NCBI GenBank assembly: GCA_033816765.1
Contig: CM066295.1
Location: 2,480,001-2,544,000, forward strand
Direction of reading: 5' to 3'
Origin: Nothopassalora personata
Lineage: Eukaryota > Ascomycota > Dothideomycetes > Mycosphaerellales > Mycosphaerellaceae
Length of the DNA stretch: 64,000 nucleotides
Below are positions 1-11,705 of the stretch, in pieces (positions within the stretch are counted from its first letter, which is position 1; each line of letters starts with the position of its first letter). Under the pieces are notes generated by a model, which was not told where the DNA came from, searched no databases, and saw only the letters and a list, made by a program, of their open reading frames with translations. The translations under genes were made by a program, and so were the position numbers.

Positions 1-3000
1 TGGATTCGGCAAGTCTGCGTATCCACTTCCCATGCCTCGCTTCATGACGATGACCTGTTTGGATTTGTAGGCGTTGATGATGGGCATGCCGGCAATGGGG
101 CTAAACATTGAAAGTCAGAATACCACACCGTTGCCACGGGAGGAAGGGAGGGGAAGATGAGTCTTACCTATCAGGCTCATACGCGATCGGATTCACCGTA
201 TCATTAGCACCGATCACCAGCGTCAAATCGACATCATCGAAACCTGCTTCGTTCACTTCGTCCATTTCCAGGACAATGTCGTAGGGTACGGAGGCTTCCG
301 CGAGTAAGACGTTGCATTGGCCCGGCATGCGTCCTGCCACGGGATGGATCGCGAAGACGACTTCGACGTTCATGGATCTGAGCACTGCTACGATTTCCGC
401 GATAGGGTACTGCGCTTTCGCCACTGCCATGCCGTAGCCGACTACGATCACGACCTTCTGCGCGTCTTTCAGAGTTTGCACGGTCTCGTCGATAGTGGTT
501 TTAGTAATTTCGCCTTCGATTTTCTGTGATGTGCTTGCGGGCGCGGATGCAATGCCGCCGAAGAGGACGTTGGTTAGGGAGCGGTTCATGGCGACGCACA
601 TGATGTAGGAGAGGATTGAACCGCTGACGCCGATCAGGGAGCCGACGGTTGTGAGGATGGGGGAGTTGAGCATGAAGCCTTCGGCGACGAGGGCGAAGCC
701 CGAGTATGCGTTTAGGACGGTGATGACGACGGGCATGTCTGCGCCGCCGATTGCCGCTGTCGTGGTGTAGCCTTTGGCGAAGCTGAGCGCGGTGTTGACG
801 CCAAGACATGTTGCTGCGATTAAGGGGGCGCCTGGGGCGTACATGCAGAAGGCACCCATGGTGGCGATGTTTGTGCCGAGCAGGGCGGAGTTCATGAGGT
901 GTTTGCCTGGGAGGACTGTAGGGCGCGACGACATGCGGCCGGCAAGTTTGAGGAACGCGACGATTGAGCCGGTGAAGGTCACGCCACCAATCAGCACGCC
1001 GAGGTAGCCTGTTACCATGTGCAACATGTCGAGGTGGGAGATGGCGGCCATTACGGAGCCGATGCTGGTTAGGACTGCGGCAAGACCGACGACTGAGTGC
1101 AGGGCTGCAACAGTCTGAGGGAGCTCAGTCGGTGTGATGCGGCGGCCGATGAGGGCACCCAGAATGCTGCCTATGCCTGCTACGGCGCCGAATTGGATAA
1201 GGGTTTCTGGGGAGAAGCCTACTGCTGCTAGGGATGCGAGGACACCAGATCCGACCCCCAGCATGCCCAGAAGATTACCTGTTCGTGCTGTGGCTTGTGA
1301 TGCTAGACCTGTCAAGGAGCCAATACACAGCATGGAACTGGCTAGGTAGCCTGCTTGAATGAGGCCTGCCATTCCAGTCGCGGAAGCCGCTAGGAAACCA
1401 CCTCCGAAGACTGCTGCTGGTACTGCGTATAGCCAAGGGTACTCGGGCGGGTCAGTCGGCCTGCGGAACATGTCCAGCATTCTCTTTGAGATGACGAAGC
1501 CGCCAGAGACATTCACGAAAGCCAGCAGCACGGACGCAGCACCGAGCACTTGAGGAAGAGTCTGTGGGAGGTAGCCACCACCCATGATGAAGAAACCACC
1601 AATACCCACCATTCCGGATATGGCATTTGTGACGGACATTAGAGGTGAATGCAGAGCTGGAGCCACGCCCCAGACGACACGATACCCGATAAGACCAGCG
1701 AGAGAGAAGGTGAAGAGATTACCCATGAAGATAGGGCCGGTCATCTTGCCAAGTGCAAGAGCAGTACCCATGGCACCAGTAACAGTGGCCACCTCCCGAG
1801 TAGTCTTTTGCCATGGAGTCAGCGCTACCACTTCCTCCTTGACCTCAACCGGCTTCACAGCTGGCGCTGGCGGTGGTGGCAATGGAGGCAACGGCGGTAC
1901 TAGTTCTCCTTCATGAGTGACGATCGACCGCCGGACAACCTCATCATTCAGATCGATGCCAAAGTGCCCTTCCTTCGGTGACATCGATAGCAGGAACTTG
2001 GTGATATTGTTAGAGTACAATGTCGAAGCTTGAGTCGGCAGTCGAGAGGGCAGGTCGGTATATCCAATGACTGTCACACCATCGCGTTGAACCAGTTCGC
2101 CAGGAACAGTGACCTCGCAGTTGCCACCGTTCTCAGCAGCGAGATCGACGATCACGGAACCAGGCTTCATGGCTGCAACCATTTCCTCCGTGATCAAGAC
2201 CGGAGCAGGCTTTCCTGGAATTAACGCAGTCGTGATGATAATGTCAACCTCCTTAGCTTGCTCCAGGAAGAGCTTCAATTGTGCTTCGTGGTACTCTTTC
2301 GACATGGTCTTCGCGTATCCACCAGCGCCAGAACCGTCTTCCTTGACACTCACTTCGATAAATTCTCCGCCCAACGACTGGACTTGCTCCCGAGCAGCGG
2401 ATCTGGTGTCGAAACCACGCACAATCGCGCCCATGCGCTTCGCGGTAGCGATGGCACTGAGTCCAGCAACACCAGCGCCAATCACGAGCATTTTGCAAGG
2501 TGGCACCTTTCCAGCTGCTGTCGTCTGGCCAGTCATATATCGTCCGAAGTGGTTGCTTGCCTCGAGTACTGCTTTATACCCAGCGATGTTCGCCATACTA
2601 CTGAGCACATCGAATTGCTGTGCTCTCGTGATTCGAGGGATCTGGTCCATGGCAAAAGAAGTGACCTTCTTCTTCACCAGTTCATCGACGATCTTCCTGT
2701 TACGTTCGATGTTCGGCTGTAGAATGCTGATCAGTACGCCCCCCTCACGAAATCCTTGGATGAAATTGTTTGGCGAGAGTGTGGTACTCCTAAGTCTGGG
2801 AGGTCGGACCTTCAGGACGATATCACTATCGTACCATACCCGACTAGCATTGACTAGAGTTGCGCCGGCTTCTTCATATTCGTGAGCTGAGAACTGTGCT
2901 TGGAACCCAGCGCCTTGCTCAACAAGCACTGCCTTGAAGCCCTTCTTGATCAAGAGTTTTGCGTTGGTCGGAGTGATGGCCACTCTCTTCTCATTAGTGC

Positions 3001-3283
3001 GGACTTCCAGTGGTACACCAATTGTAAGTTCACTGTACGGAATGGCCTTGACTGGCTCGGCCTGCTTTTCTTCCACCTTTTTGGTGGCATTTGGTGGAAT
3101 AGGCACTTGGCTCTGTGGCGCCGGTTGAGAAGCTCCAGTGGATGCGGAATTTTGCTGTCGACATGGTGGCGAATTGAAGAGCAATCGGGTCTGGTTGAAA
3201 GCGCAGACAAGTCTGAGACGTGATATCTTTTGAGCTTGCAGCGCTGCGCAGTAAGGCCTCAGTGGCCTGCAACCGGGCCACAT
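1..3283 (-). CDS. NAD(P) transhydrogenase, mitochondrial (3' end beyond the left edge)
   Basis: Proton-translocating transhydrogenase of the mitochondrial inner membrane, moving hydride between NADH and NADP+. The frame has the fused order alpha then beta. It starts with an Arg-rich presequence-like N terminus, followed by the NAD-binding domain I from about residue 85 (GAGVAGLSA near 270). A proline-rich linker lies near 470, a long hydrophobic multi-helix domain spans about 500-915, and the NADP-binding domain III starts near 940 ([12 protein letters not shown]). The start is the ATG at 3281-3283; the upstream in-frame GTG is not used. An intron at 101-167 (GT..AG, 67 bp) joins YEPD to [16 protein letters not shown], so the gene continues to position 1 and runs off the window. 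Roughly 15-20 residues are missing by family comparison. The call rests on motifs and domain order. Confidence 0.95.
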
Positions 3284-4477
3284 GGTGGGCACTCGTTCGG
3301 TATCATCAAGCGCGTGATATGCAGTCCGGCGCCCTGTGGACTGTGTCTTTGAAGATCTGTTATACTGCCGCTGTCACTTCATGCAAGTGAGGGACTCGTA
3401 AGCGCGAGGTCCCGAGGCCGTGGCCAGGGTCCAGCCTCAAGACGCACGAGCGCGGATAGCTACAGGCGTGGCTGTAGACGCTGTGTAGCTCAAACTCGAT
3501 CCCGTGAAGAAGCTGTACCACAAGCGCGTCTGACGCGTAGCATAGGAGGACACGGGGAAGGTCAGCTCAGAAGGAGCGAGGCGGTACAAAGTCAGAAGTA
3601 CTCGACGTTTCGCGACAGCCAGGACTCCCAGCTGCCACATGGGCGCGCGGGGTCTGGCCGGTTTGCCCTTGGGTGTTTGTTGATCTGAGCCTCTGAGGCT
3701 CAAAGCGGTTGCTCGGCAAAGCCAATTCCCGCGTAGCGTTTCATGCAATGCGGGGAAGGTGCAGGTGCAGGTGCACGGGAACGGAGAGAGGCAGGTGAGG
3801 TGAATAATCAACGCTGATTGAAGAAGTGTTCAAAAGTTCTTGTCCAGCTGTGGCATCTGTACAATACATAGAACTATCCATGACATTCCTCCTGCCCATG
3901 AACGAAGAATTCATGAATCATGTGTTCGTCGTGTCAAAATTGGACCAAGTTGCTCGATGCTCAGGACCCAATTTGCTTGCTGCTACGTGCGCTACCCACA
4001 AAAACTTCTGCTCAGCGCAACCTCGTGGTCGGTGTTCGTGAGCCATGCTTTCGACTGCTACCACATTCCCAATCTCCGCGTCGGGCGCAGTTCTGGAGCA
4101 GAGCTGACACGCAGAGACCCCAACCTTCTTCAGACATGTTGCTGCAGATCTTTAGGGCCTTCTCGGAGCCGCTGAAGTGTAGTACATCTTTCACGAGTGC
4201 GCCAAACACCATTGGAGTCGCGTATGGTAGCTGCAGGGTCTGCCATTCCTTCGTTTCACGCCGGATCGTGCCGTCGGCAAGTTCGCGCCGAACGTCAATG
4301 CCTTCCCTTTCGAGATTGTCACTACATACAATCGAAGCACATGGAAGGCAGTCGAGCCGCGCCCTGTGAGTACATGGCAGGCGCGTCAATCGCGATATAT
4401 CTCTAGTTGCCAGCACGTGTGCGAGGCACCCTCTCCAATGTTTTCAATGCGGCCATTCGCGATACCACTTGGAGGAC
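3284..4477. other. Intergenic region, no gene supported
   Basis: This 1.2-kb gap lies between the divergent transhydrogenase and kinase genes, so it should hold both promoters. Short open frames on both strands have no start context, codon pattern or family motif that I recognise. No tRNA, TATA element or repeat stands out. Confidence 0.6.
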
Positions 4478-6492
4478 ATGTCGAGATTCTTCCGCTCAGC
4501 AGACTCCAGCGGTAGCGACACAGACAGCAGTGACAGCAGTGACAGCAGTGACAGCGGCACTGACTCGACCGCGGACGTTTCGACGCCACATGGCGCGTTA
4601 CAAGACGTTTTTCCGAGCCAGTCTCACACTCTGGGTCCTAACATAATCGCAAATGGGAAGGACTGGTTACTACATTCACTACTGGAAGAACGATGTCTCA
4701 ATCAGATACGCGCCGAGCATCACTACGCTGGTCACAGTGAGCGCGAGTTGCGTGAAGAAGCCTCACGACGATATCGCTCGCTTGTCGCCCGCCTAGTGCC
4801 TCTAAACCTAATCTCTGCTGGTTTGGAAGATGACAGACATGTCGCCATGCGTCGGAGTGTGCGCGACATTCTTGATAGTCTTGGGCCGGACGGTCAGGCT
4901 CTGCAGACCGCTTCGAGAAGTCGATCACCAAATGCCGCGCCACCGTTCCCACTACGCCGGATGCTAACGGAGGGCAATGTACCCGCAACGCTCTCGAGTC
5001 CGGTATCGACCATGCTCTTCGACACTCTCGAGATTGTTGGTCAGCCGACCAAGAAGACCCGTTACTTCCGCGACTTCGATGAGCTAGGGCCTCTTGGTAG
5101 AGGTGCTTACGGCAAGGTACGTGTGGAATAAAAGCAAATGTCAGAGGCGCGTTGCAAGCCTTCACCCACCAATACAGGCACCATTAGATAAACATCTTAG
5201 CTCACAGTTCTGCTACGTAGGTCTTTCACGTCCGCAACCGCTTGGATCAGCGCGAGTATGCTGTGAAAAAGATTCCCATCCGACCTTCCATAGTGTCCAA
5301 GATCATGACAGAGGGCGAGAGCGCTATGGACGAGGTGCTCCTGGAGATTCGAACGCTTTCAGAGCTGTATCATGCCAACATTGTGCGATATTTCAGCAGC
5401 TGGATAGAAATGACCTCTTCGAATAGCACATATTGGGCAGACAGCGCTTTGCACCATCCGGACGAACGATCGATGGACGCTACGGCTGGTGTTCAGTCCA
5501 GCCCATCATTCAGTCATTCCCTGCATCGGGTGCGTACGGAGAGCGACGGTTTTAGCGATGACATTTTCGAAAGTAGCTCGCAGCACAAAGTCAGTAAATC
5601 GACTTCCACCAGCAAGTTCGAGGTTGAAGGATGGAGTGGTCGCTCGGGCACTAGCGCTGAAATGGAAAGATACTCAGGTCCAACATTGACGTTGCATATG
5701 CAAATGGACGTCTACCCGATGACGCTAGCAGACTTCATCACACCAAAAGCTAGCGGTTCCGATATTCTTCCCCTGTCGCATTGCTTCCATTTGGAAACAT
5801 CGGTTCGAATCCTCCTGGCGATATTGGATGGTGTACAGTATCTACACGGCAAGAACATGGTGCACCGGGATCTTAAACCCGCCAACATCTTTCTAAGGCA
5901 TGAGGACGACCCAAGCGCGACGCCCCACGTTGATCTCTCGCTGTGCTCACGCTGCATTCAAGAGAAGAAGGCGCAGCCCGCGAAGTTGAGCATCCGCATC
6001 GGGGACTTTGGCCTTGTTACGAAGCTGGCTGAACCCCCAAATGTCGAATCCTTCGCGAGCCCTGCCGGAACTGAATTGTATCGCCCGAAGTCGACGAATA
6101 TTGGTCCCCAGCTAGACATCCACGCAACAGGTGTCATAGCTTGTGAGCTGCTATGTCGCTTCAATACTCAGGCAAGTACTTTGGTGACTCAGAAGGGTCT
6201 CCGATGACCCGCCGGGAGTAGCGGGCATCCTGCAACTTAGCTAACGACCTTGCAGATGGAGAGAAAAACCACTTTGAATGCTCTGCGCGAAGGTAATATT
6301 CCGAATCACTACACGACTTGCACAGCAAAACAGTCCCACAGGGTTAAGGGCTGTATCGTGGCAATGCTTGCCCACGGAGACGGCACAGTCTCAACTGATG
6401 AGGTAAAGCATCGTTTGATGTCGCTGGTAGCACCTCAAGTATGCAGAGTGCAGTCGGCGAGCGATGAGGTAACTCACATTTCAAGCACTTGA
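4478..6492 (+). CDS. HRI/PEK-like eIF2-alpha kinase
   Basis: Predicted stress kinase that phosphorylates eIF2-alpha. Three exons: 4478-5116, 5221-6171 and 6256-6492, giving about 608 residues. Intron 1 (104 bp) is GT-AG. Intron 2 (6172-6255) has a GC donor (CAG|GCAAGT) and is required to join FNTQ to MERKTTLNALREG, a C-lobe motif typical of eIF2-alpha kinases. Visible kinase parts are the glycine loop LGRGAYGKV, the catalytic Lys in YAVKKI, and a long Ser-rich insert between the N-lobe strand SSWIE and MQMDVYPMTLADFI (a hallmark of HRI/PERK/GCN2). HRDLKPANIF and DFG are present. The APE region is atypical (GTELYRPKST), so activation-loop chemistry may differ. The N terminus has a Ser-Asp repeat from about residue 8. 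No HisRS-like (GCN2) or membrane (PERK) part is seen, favouring HRI. The exact C terminus is less certain because a GTAACT donor-like site lies near the stop. Confidence 0.85.
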
Positions 6493-7476
6493 GGAACATG
6501 GACGGTCCTGCTACAATGCGCATAGGCGTTTCCAATGGTTCGCTCGCTTCGCAGACAGCTCTCATCGCGAAGCACCGTACAAATTCATGCGAGGATACGC
6601 ATATGCACTTCCGCTTTGGATGCTCGCGTTGAGATAAGAGGCCGCGATCGACACCGGCCGCGAAAGCCAAATCCGTGGATTCGGGTTATAACCTGGAAAC
6701 TCTTACCATATTCGGCCCAGTCATGCAGCCGCACCCATCGCAAGCCTCAAATCATAGAAGATGCTCACTTCAGGTCCTCTTGGACCCCATCATCGTGCAT
6801 CACTTGGCTTACGCCCGTACAGCTGCTGAGCGTGCACAATTTGGAGTCGAGCACCCGATTACCCGGTGCTGGCTCAAGCACTACGGCGAGACAAGAGACA
6901 GGGTCTTGACCTTGCTTAGATCTGTGCTGTATCTTGCATGAAAAGTGTCCCCCATGCTGGGCGAGATGTGTTTGGAATGCATTTCACTGACCTATCAAGC
7001 ACACTTGGTCAGTGTATGGAACACATCTAAGATTAGACCGCTCACCTGCCACCATAACCGCTGTGCCAACACTTCCTGCTGTTACACAGTAATTCGGTAG
7101 ATCACCCTTCTTTCCAAGGCACGACCCGCACAAGCCTCCCACGCGGCTCCTAAGGTCGGCTATGACTCCGGACGATCATCTTCTAATCTGGTCACTGCCC
7201 TATCGAGCGCTGATGAAGGCTCCCACTGTGATCTGCGCAAACTGTCAAATCGATGCTGACTGCAGTAACACTAGCCACTACAGGAACGGCTTCGACGTAG
7301 CTTCCTCCTGGACGAACATGGCCGACTTCGTCTTGGCACTCTATTATGCTTCGGACGCAGCGGGGATTGATCAATAACAGAGTTTCATCCGAGCGATCCT
7401 CTACGCAAGGGAAAAAAACATAGCAACGGTGAGAAAAGAAGCAGTCACGACGGTATGGGAGACAGAGACAGTGTCG
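6493..7476. other. Intergenic region, no gene supported
   Basis: Two modest frames (6675-6941 from a GTG, 7162-7377 from an ATG, 71 residues) are present, but neither shows a recognisable domain, signal peptide or intron structure. I treat them as chance frames. The right end should contain the promoter of the small secreted peptide gene. Confidence 0.5.
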
Positions 7477-7483
7477 TATAAAG
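7477..7483 (+). promoter_or_regulatory. TATA-like box of the small secreted peptide gene
   Basis: TATAAAG lies 109 bp upstream of the ATG at 7586. It is followed by a C/A-rich, ATG-free leader typical of highly expressed fungal genes. Position and sequence fit a core promoter; this has not been tested. Confidence 0.5.
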
Positions 7484-7585
7484 GACTGAACAGTTCTCCA
7501 ACATCAAATTATCATTCATCCAACACATCAAGCCCAAACCATCACTCAGCTCTTCACATCACCAAGCCGCCCAACAACCATCAAG

Positions 7586-7762
7586 ATGCAACTCCTCGTC
7601 CTCGCCCTCGAAACCGCCGCAGCCGCCGCACCATCCCTTGAGGTCCGTGCTCTATTCAACGTCTGCCCAGGCCTCGATACCCCGTTGTGCTTTCAGCTCA
7701 ATGTCGATGGTGTTCTTGACGTGACTTGCGAGGCTCGTACTAGACCCTGCTCGATCCAATAG
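7586..7762 (+). CDS. Small secreted cysteine-rich peptide (58 residues), candidate effector
   Basis: Unrecognised short gene. The single exon begins MQLLVLALETAAAAAPS, a hydrophobic, Ala-rich signal-peptide-like stretch. It ends after a short mature part of about 36-40 residues with four cysteines (Cys27, Cys35, Cys48, Cys55), enough for two disulfides. The ATG has a good context (CATCAAGATG), a C/A-rich leader and a TATA-like box 109 bp upstream. The stop TAG is at 7760-7762. No homologous family is recognised, and the function (effector, antimicrobial or other) is open. A missed 3' intron that would extend the peptide cannot be excluded. It sits alone between two intergenic stretches of about 1 kb, as is common for effector-like genes. 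Confidence 0.55.
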   Translation: MQLLVLALETAAAAAPSLEVRALFNVCPGLDTPLCFQLNVDGVLDVTCEARTRPCSIQ

Positions 7763-8838
7763 AGATGGTTGAATTTGATGAATGCAAAATCCTGGGACTT
7801 GATCGCTGATGGCTTCGTGTTCTAGCAAAGGACGATTCCTCGGTCGATGTCATTGTCGAGTTTGGTGGACTCGATGGCTGACTTCTTGGTGTACTAGGCG
7901 GGTGATGCACTTCTTTGCACTTCGCCCTGGGAGCATTATAGCTCCATGCTATGGATTGATTTGGAGCGAGGAAAGGCATGACATAGGCAGCTGGCGACCT
8001 GCTGCAAACAAACCTTACTCTTGGATGTTCATCATCACTGACATAGGGTTAGACTTTGTTGCCAATGGCTCAGATGCATGTACACCATGAATCAACAACC
8101 CTCTACGAGTACGAGCAAGACCATGTCCCAGCCTTCACGACTTCCGCGCATTCCAGCTTCGGATTATTACTGTCGTCGCTTTCGCATTCTGTTCTGCCCT
8201 ACCACTGTCTTAACACTCGACCGGCTTGGCGCGCAACATTACTCTCCGACTGGGGCCCTGCTTGGGCAGTAATAATCACCAAACGCAGCAAGTTTTCCCT
8301 CACGGCATACGCACCGCTGACGACGCTCATGCTGAGAAACGGTCCTTCGAAAGTCGCACGTGGGAGTGCATCCGATGCATTGATGTCGCTTGAGAAGTAA
8401 TTGGCCGGTCCGATTCAGGCAGCACTTTAGGAGATCGGTTTTGAGTAATACTTGATGGATATCACAGTAAATTCCGATGAGACGCCCGGACCGCTCAGCC
8501 TCCACCGACAGGGGTCTCTGATCCTTGCGCGACATGTGCTGCAGATAGGGTTTAGCCCTCGAGGTTCGAGGGTGCTATTTGTGATAGGGAGTACCCACAG
8601 TATCACAGTTGTATGGTTGTTGTCGCGCCTCTGGGATCCGGAAGCTGGAGATTTTATGGAAGTCGTCGGTAGGGTCGATGATGATGATGCTGACGATGGG
8701 GGAGGCTTGGTAAAGGCAGCATTATCTTGGTGCCTTGGGGAGGTATAACTTATCTTGTGTCCTATCATTCTTGTTGTGTCCTGGACAGTAGGGTCGACAA
8801 TTTGTCTCTGCTTTGACTACCAATTTCAAGCCTCCGGA
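7763..8838. other. Intergenic region, no gene supported
   Basis: Between the secreted peptide and the RTA1-like gene. Open frames on both strands have mixed codon use and no motifs. The 3' end should carry the RTA1-like promoter. No tRNA or repeat was seen. Confidence 0.5.
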
Positions 8839-9920
8839 ATGGCTACCAATATCACCATCGACCCTCTCGAGAACTGCACTTCCGTCACACCAGAATGTCC
8901 TGTCGAAGGCACCACATACGGCTACACGCCGAACCTCGTAGCCAATATCGTTCTGCTAGCCGTCTTCAGCGTCGCAGCCATAGCCCAACTCTTCCTCGCA
9001 ATCAAGACCCGCCTCCCCACCTTCGGCACCGTCGTAACAGCAGGCTGCGTGACAGAAGCAATCGGCTACGGTGGTAGAATCATCCTGAACGACAACCCTT
9101 GGAACGACACCGGCTTCAAAATCCAAGTCAGATCCTCCACCACCACTTCTTCCCCACCACTGACCAACCCTCGTCCTACAGGTCGTCTGCCTCATCCTCG
9201 CCCCCTCCTTCCTCGCCGCCGGAATCTATCTCACCCTCAAACACATAATCCTAACCCTAGGCCGCGAAAAGTCCCGCCTCCGACCCTACCTCTACACCTG
9301 GATTTTCATCTCCGCTGATGCCCTCTCCATCCTCCTCCAAGCGGCAGGGGGCGGAATTTCCTCGAGTTCCGACGACGATCCCGACTTGCAAGAGGTGGGC
9401 AACAATCTAATGATCGCAGGCGTCGCAGTCCAGGTCGCGACCATGGCCATCTGCTTCGCCTTGGCGATAGAGTTTGGGATCGCGCTGTGGAGGTCGAAGA
9501 GTATCGCTCGGAAGGGACGGCATGGGGTTGGGGACAGCCAGACGCATGCGCGGACGTCTGCGTTTAGGTTTTATTTGGGTTGTACGAGTGCTGCGTTTAC
9601 GTTCGTTTTTATTCGGTGCATTTACCGGTAAGTGCATCGCAGGGCCTTGACACAGGGGTTGATGCTGAGGTGTGTTGGGCAGACTTCCCGAAATGGCGGG
9701 TGGTTGGGGCAATGAGCTCATGCGTGACGAGACGGAGTTCTTGATTTTGGAGGGAGCGTGAGTACTTGCATGAGATTACCTTTCGAAGGGTGCTGACGAG
9801 GGTAGTATGATTGCAGTCGCCTGCGTCTTCTTGACGATCGCTCATCCTGGGGTCTTCTTTCCTGATATGCGAGTCCGTAAGGCTGAGCGCGACTCGGTCT
9901 CGATGGAAGAGATGAAGTGA
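8839..9920 (+). CDS. RTA1-family multi-pass membrane protein (RTA1/RTM1/RSB1 type)
   Basis: Plasma-membrane or vacuolar seven-helix protein of the fungal lipid-translocating exporter family, linked in yeast to resistance to 7-aminocholesterol and to sphingoid bases. Four exons: 8839-9126, 9182-9627, 9683-9757 and 9806-9920. The three introns are 48-55 bp, GT-AG, and each restores the family pattern. Family features seen are a short N-glycosylatable N terminus, YGYTPNLVANIV at the first helix, the GYGGR stretch after helix 2, and VCLILAPSFLAAGIYLTL in helix 3. FISADALSILLQAAGGG, a GVAVQ stretch and FIRCIYRLPEMAGGWGNELM follow. The C terminus is short and cytosolic. The stop (9918-9920) lies 365 bp from the convergent glycosyltransferase gene. 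The substrate cannot be inferred. Confidence 0.9.
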
Positions 9921-10285
9921 GCGAAGAGTCGATGAGCGAGACACCAGAGGTTGTCGGACAACAGCCGTCGCGGCGTGCATCCTCGACATACAGAGACTGG
10001 AAAGCATTTCTCAGCCGAAGATAGAGCAGTCTTGGATGGAGGACGGCTGAACATGACGACATAGACACGCTCTACCCACGATTTTCATCTATACAGGCCA
10101 GATCCGACCGCTCGCGATATGCATCCATCATCCAGAAAAAAGGCTCAAACTTCCAAAAAACCAAGACCGTCGGCGGCGCCTACCCTGACCCGCGGGTATC
10201 TTGCTGGAACAACAGCGCCAGACAGGGACCTGAGGTCTCCGTCGTCCCATACATTCGCTGAATCTCGATTGATACTGTATTGCTT
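9921..10285. other. Convergent 3' flanks, no gene supported
   Basis: Space between two convergent genes (RTA1-like on plus, GT25-like on minus). It should hold both 3' UTRs. No separate gene or clear terminator was seen. Confidence 0.6.
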
Positions 10286-11705
10286 CTACTCTGGCTCCTT
10301 ATCCGCGGCATCTGGCCATAGATCGATGTAGTCCGTATCATGTACCACCAGTTTCTTGAGGTTACTCTTCGTACTCCATCTGATGTTGTTCGTGAACGCT
10401 TTCTTGTTGGCTCCACCAGCGTGGCCGTGAATATTCGAGTACGTCTTGCCCACTGGCAAGTGATGTTGGAACAGCTGCGGTACCACGGTCAGACACGTGC
10501 TCATGGTTCGATTCGCGGTTCCGTCACAAGAATCACGTAGCATGATGTCGAATGGAGCGTCCATCTTTCGTAGTCCCAGCTCCCATAGTGCGTTCCGTGC
10601 ACCTTGCTGTGTGAATGCATAGGCTAAGCTGCAGACGTTGTTGCGTGCTCGTGAGACGACGCGGGTGTGTGGTAGATATTGGTCGGTCAGAGCGCTGCTG
10701 CCCCATTCTCTCTGGATGTGCTGAGGTTCTGGCACGGTCTCGTCGTTGTCAAGGACCACTCGCCCTAATGGGACGTGAACATCCGGATTGTCCGAATTTG
10801 GAAATTCAACACCGCAGTGACCCAACCAGAGCGCGTCCCACCTTTCAGTATCGCCGTACGGGGAGGAAGTTGGCGTGCTCACTTCATCACGGCCCACCTT
10901 GAACTCCGAGAATGGTTGCCCTTCTTCTGCATATGGGTAGGTAGGGTCGAGATAGGCGTCTTTTCTGCCTTTCACAGGCTGTACGAGCAGCCGCGAGGCC
11001 TGTGCAAAGTCTCTCATCTGTTGGTGAATCCTGATGTCCCAGTCCACATCCGCCTCCAGGATCAGAGCAGACGTGAGATTCTGTTCCACGATTGTCCTGA
11101 TCGCATTCATATGTGCTCGCCATGAGCCAAGGTTGCCCAGCCTAGTCTTCAGCTTCTGCTTGTCCGACTCCTTCGTGTACTTGGCCGTCTCTGGGTGCTC
11201 CGCAGGAAGCATCATCTCGTTGAAGTCTTCCGGGGTAATGCTGACACCGTCAACGAACTCAAATTGCATGTTCGTGAAACCAGCAGCCAGAGCCATCGAG
11301 TCCCGGAGGTCTGATCGCGTGGGCATGTTGATCACCAAGATCTTTTGGAACTGCGTGCTTCTCGTCAGTGTTCCTTGTCTTTGGCGTGCTATGTGATGGT
11401 GTTGTTCGACTGACCCCTAAGGTACTGTTGAACACATCGTCGATCGGATCGCGTTGGTGGCGGTGAGCGGTGATTCCAATCCGTAGAGGCGAGTTCTGAA
11501 CTCGGCTCCACGTCAGAACGAAGAAAAGTGTCAGAGTTGCCGCTGCTGCAGCCAGTATCATCTTGCGGGCAGATGATAGCGGGCTGAAATTGTCGACCTT
11601 GGCCCATCGCGGTAGCATTGTTGGACTGCCCGCACCAGACATCTTCGTGACAGCGTTCTCTCCTGGTAGAAGTGCAGATAGGAGCAAGTTCACGCGCATG
11701 TGCAT
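10286..11705 (-). CDS. Glycosyltransferase family 25-type, type II membrane protein
   Basis: Predicted Golgi or ER glycosyltransferase of the LPS/GT25 type. Two exons: 11415-11705 (97 codons) and 10286-11350. The 64-bp GT-AG intron (11351-11414) joins NSTLG to FQKILVINMPTRSD, the usual GT25 opening beta strand. Exon 1 encodes a short cytosolic tail and one membrane anchor (MILAAAAATLTLFFVLTW). The catalytic region shows ALILEADVDWDIRI, an acidic DxD-like site, then LWLGHCG and PEPQHIQREWG. The start ATG at 11703-11705 is the first in frame; a second Met at residue 3 is possible. Acceptor and product are unknown. A decayed inverted paralogue lies about 1.6 kb away (13,250-13,815). Confidence 0.85.

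Noticed and set aside
317..2885. Several plus-strand frames inside the transhydrogenase gene
   Set aside because: They are shadows of the long minus-strand frame, lack motifs and mostly begin at non-ATG codons.
3437..3811. 124-codon minus-strand frame upstream of the transhydrogenase
   Set aside because: No domain, signal peptide or homologue-like pattern; the sequence looks like a non-coding promoter region.
6675..6941. Frame downstream of the kinase, considered as a further kinase exon
   Set aside because: It begins at GTG, no good splice pair links it to the kinase, and the kinase fold already ends before it.
7162..7377. 71-codon ATG frame, considered as a small gene
   Set aside because: No signal peptide or domain; composition resembles neighbouring non-coding DNA.
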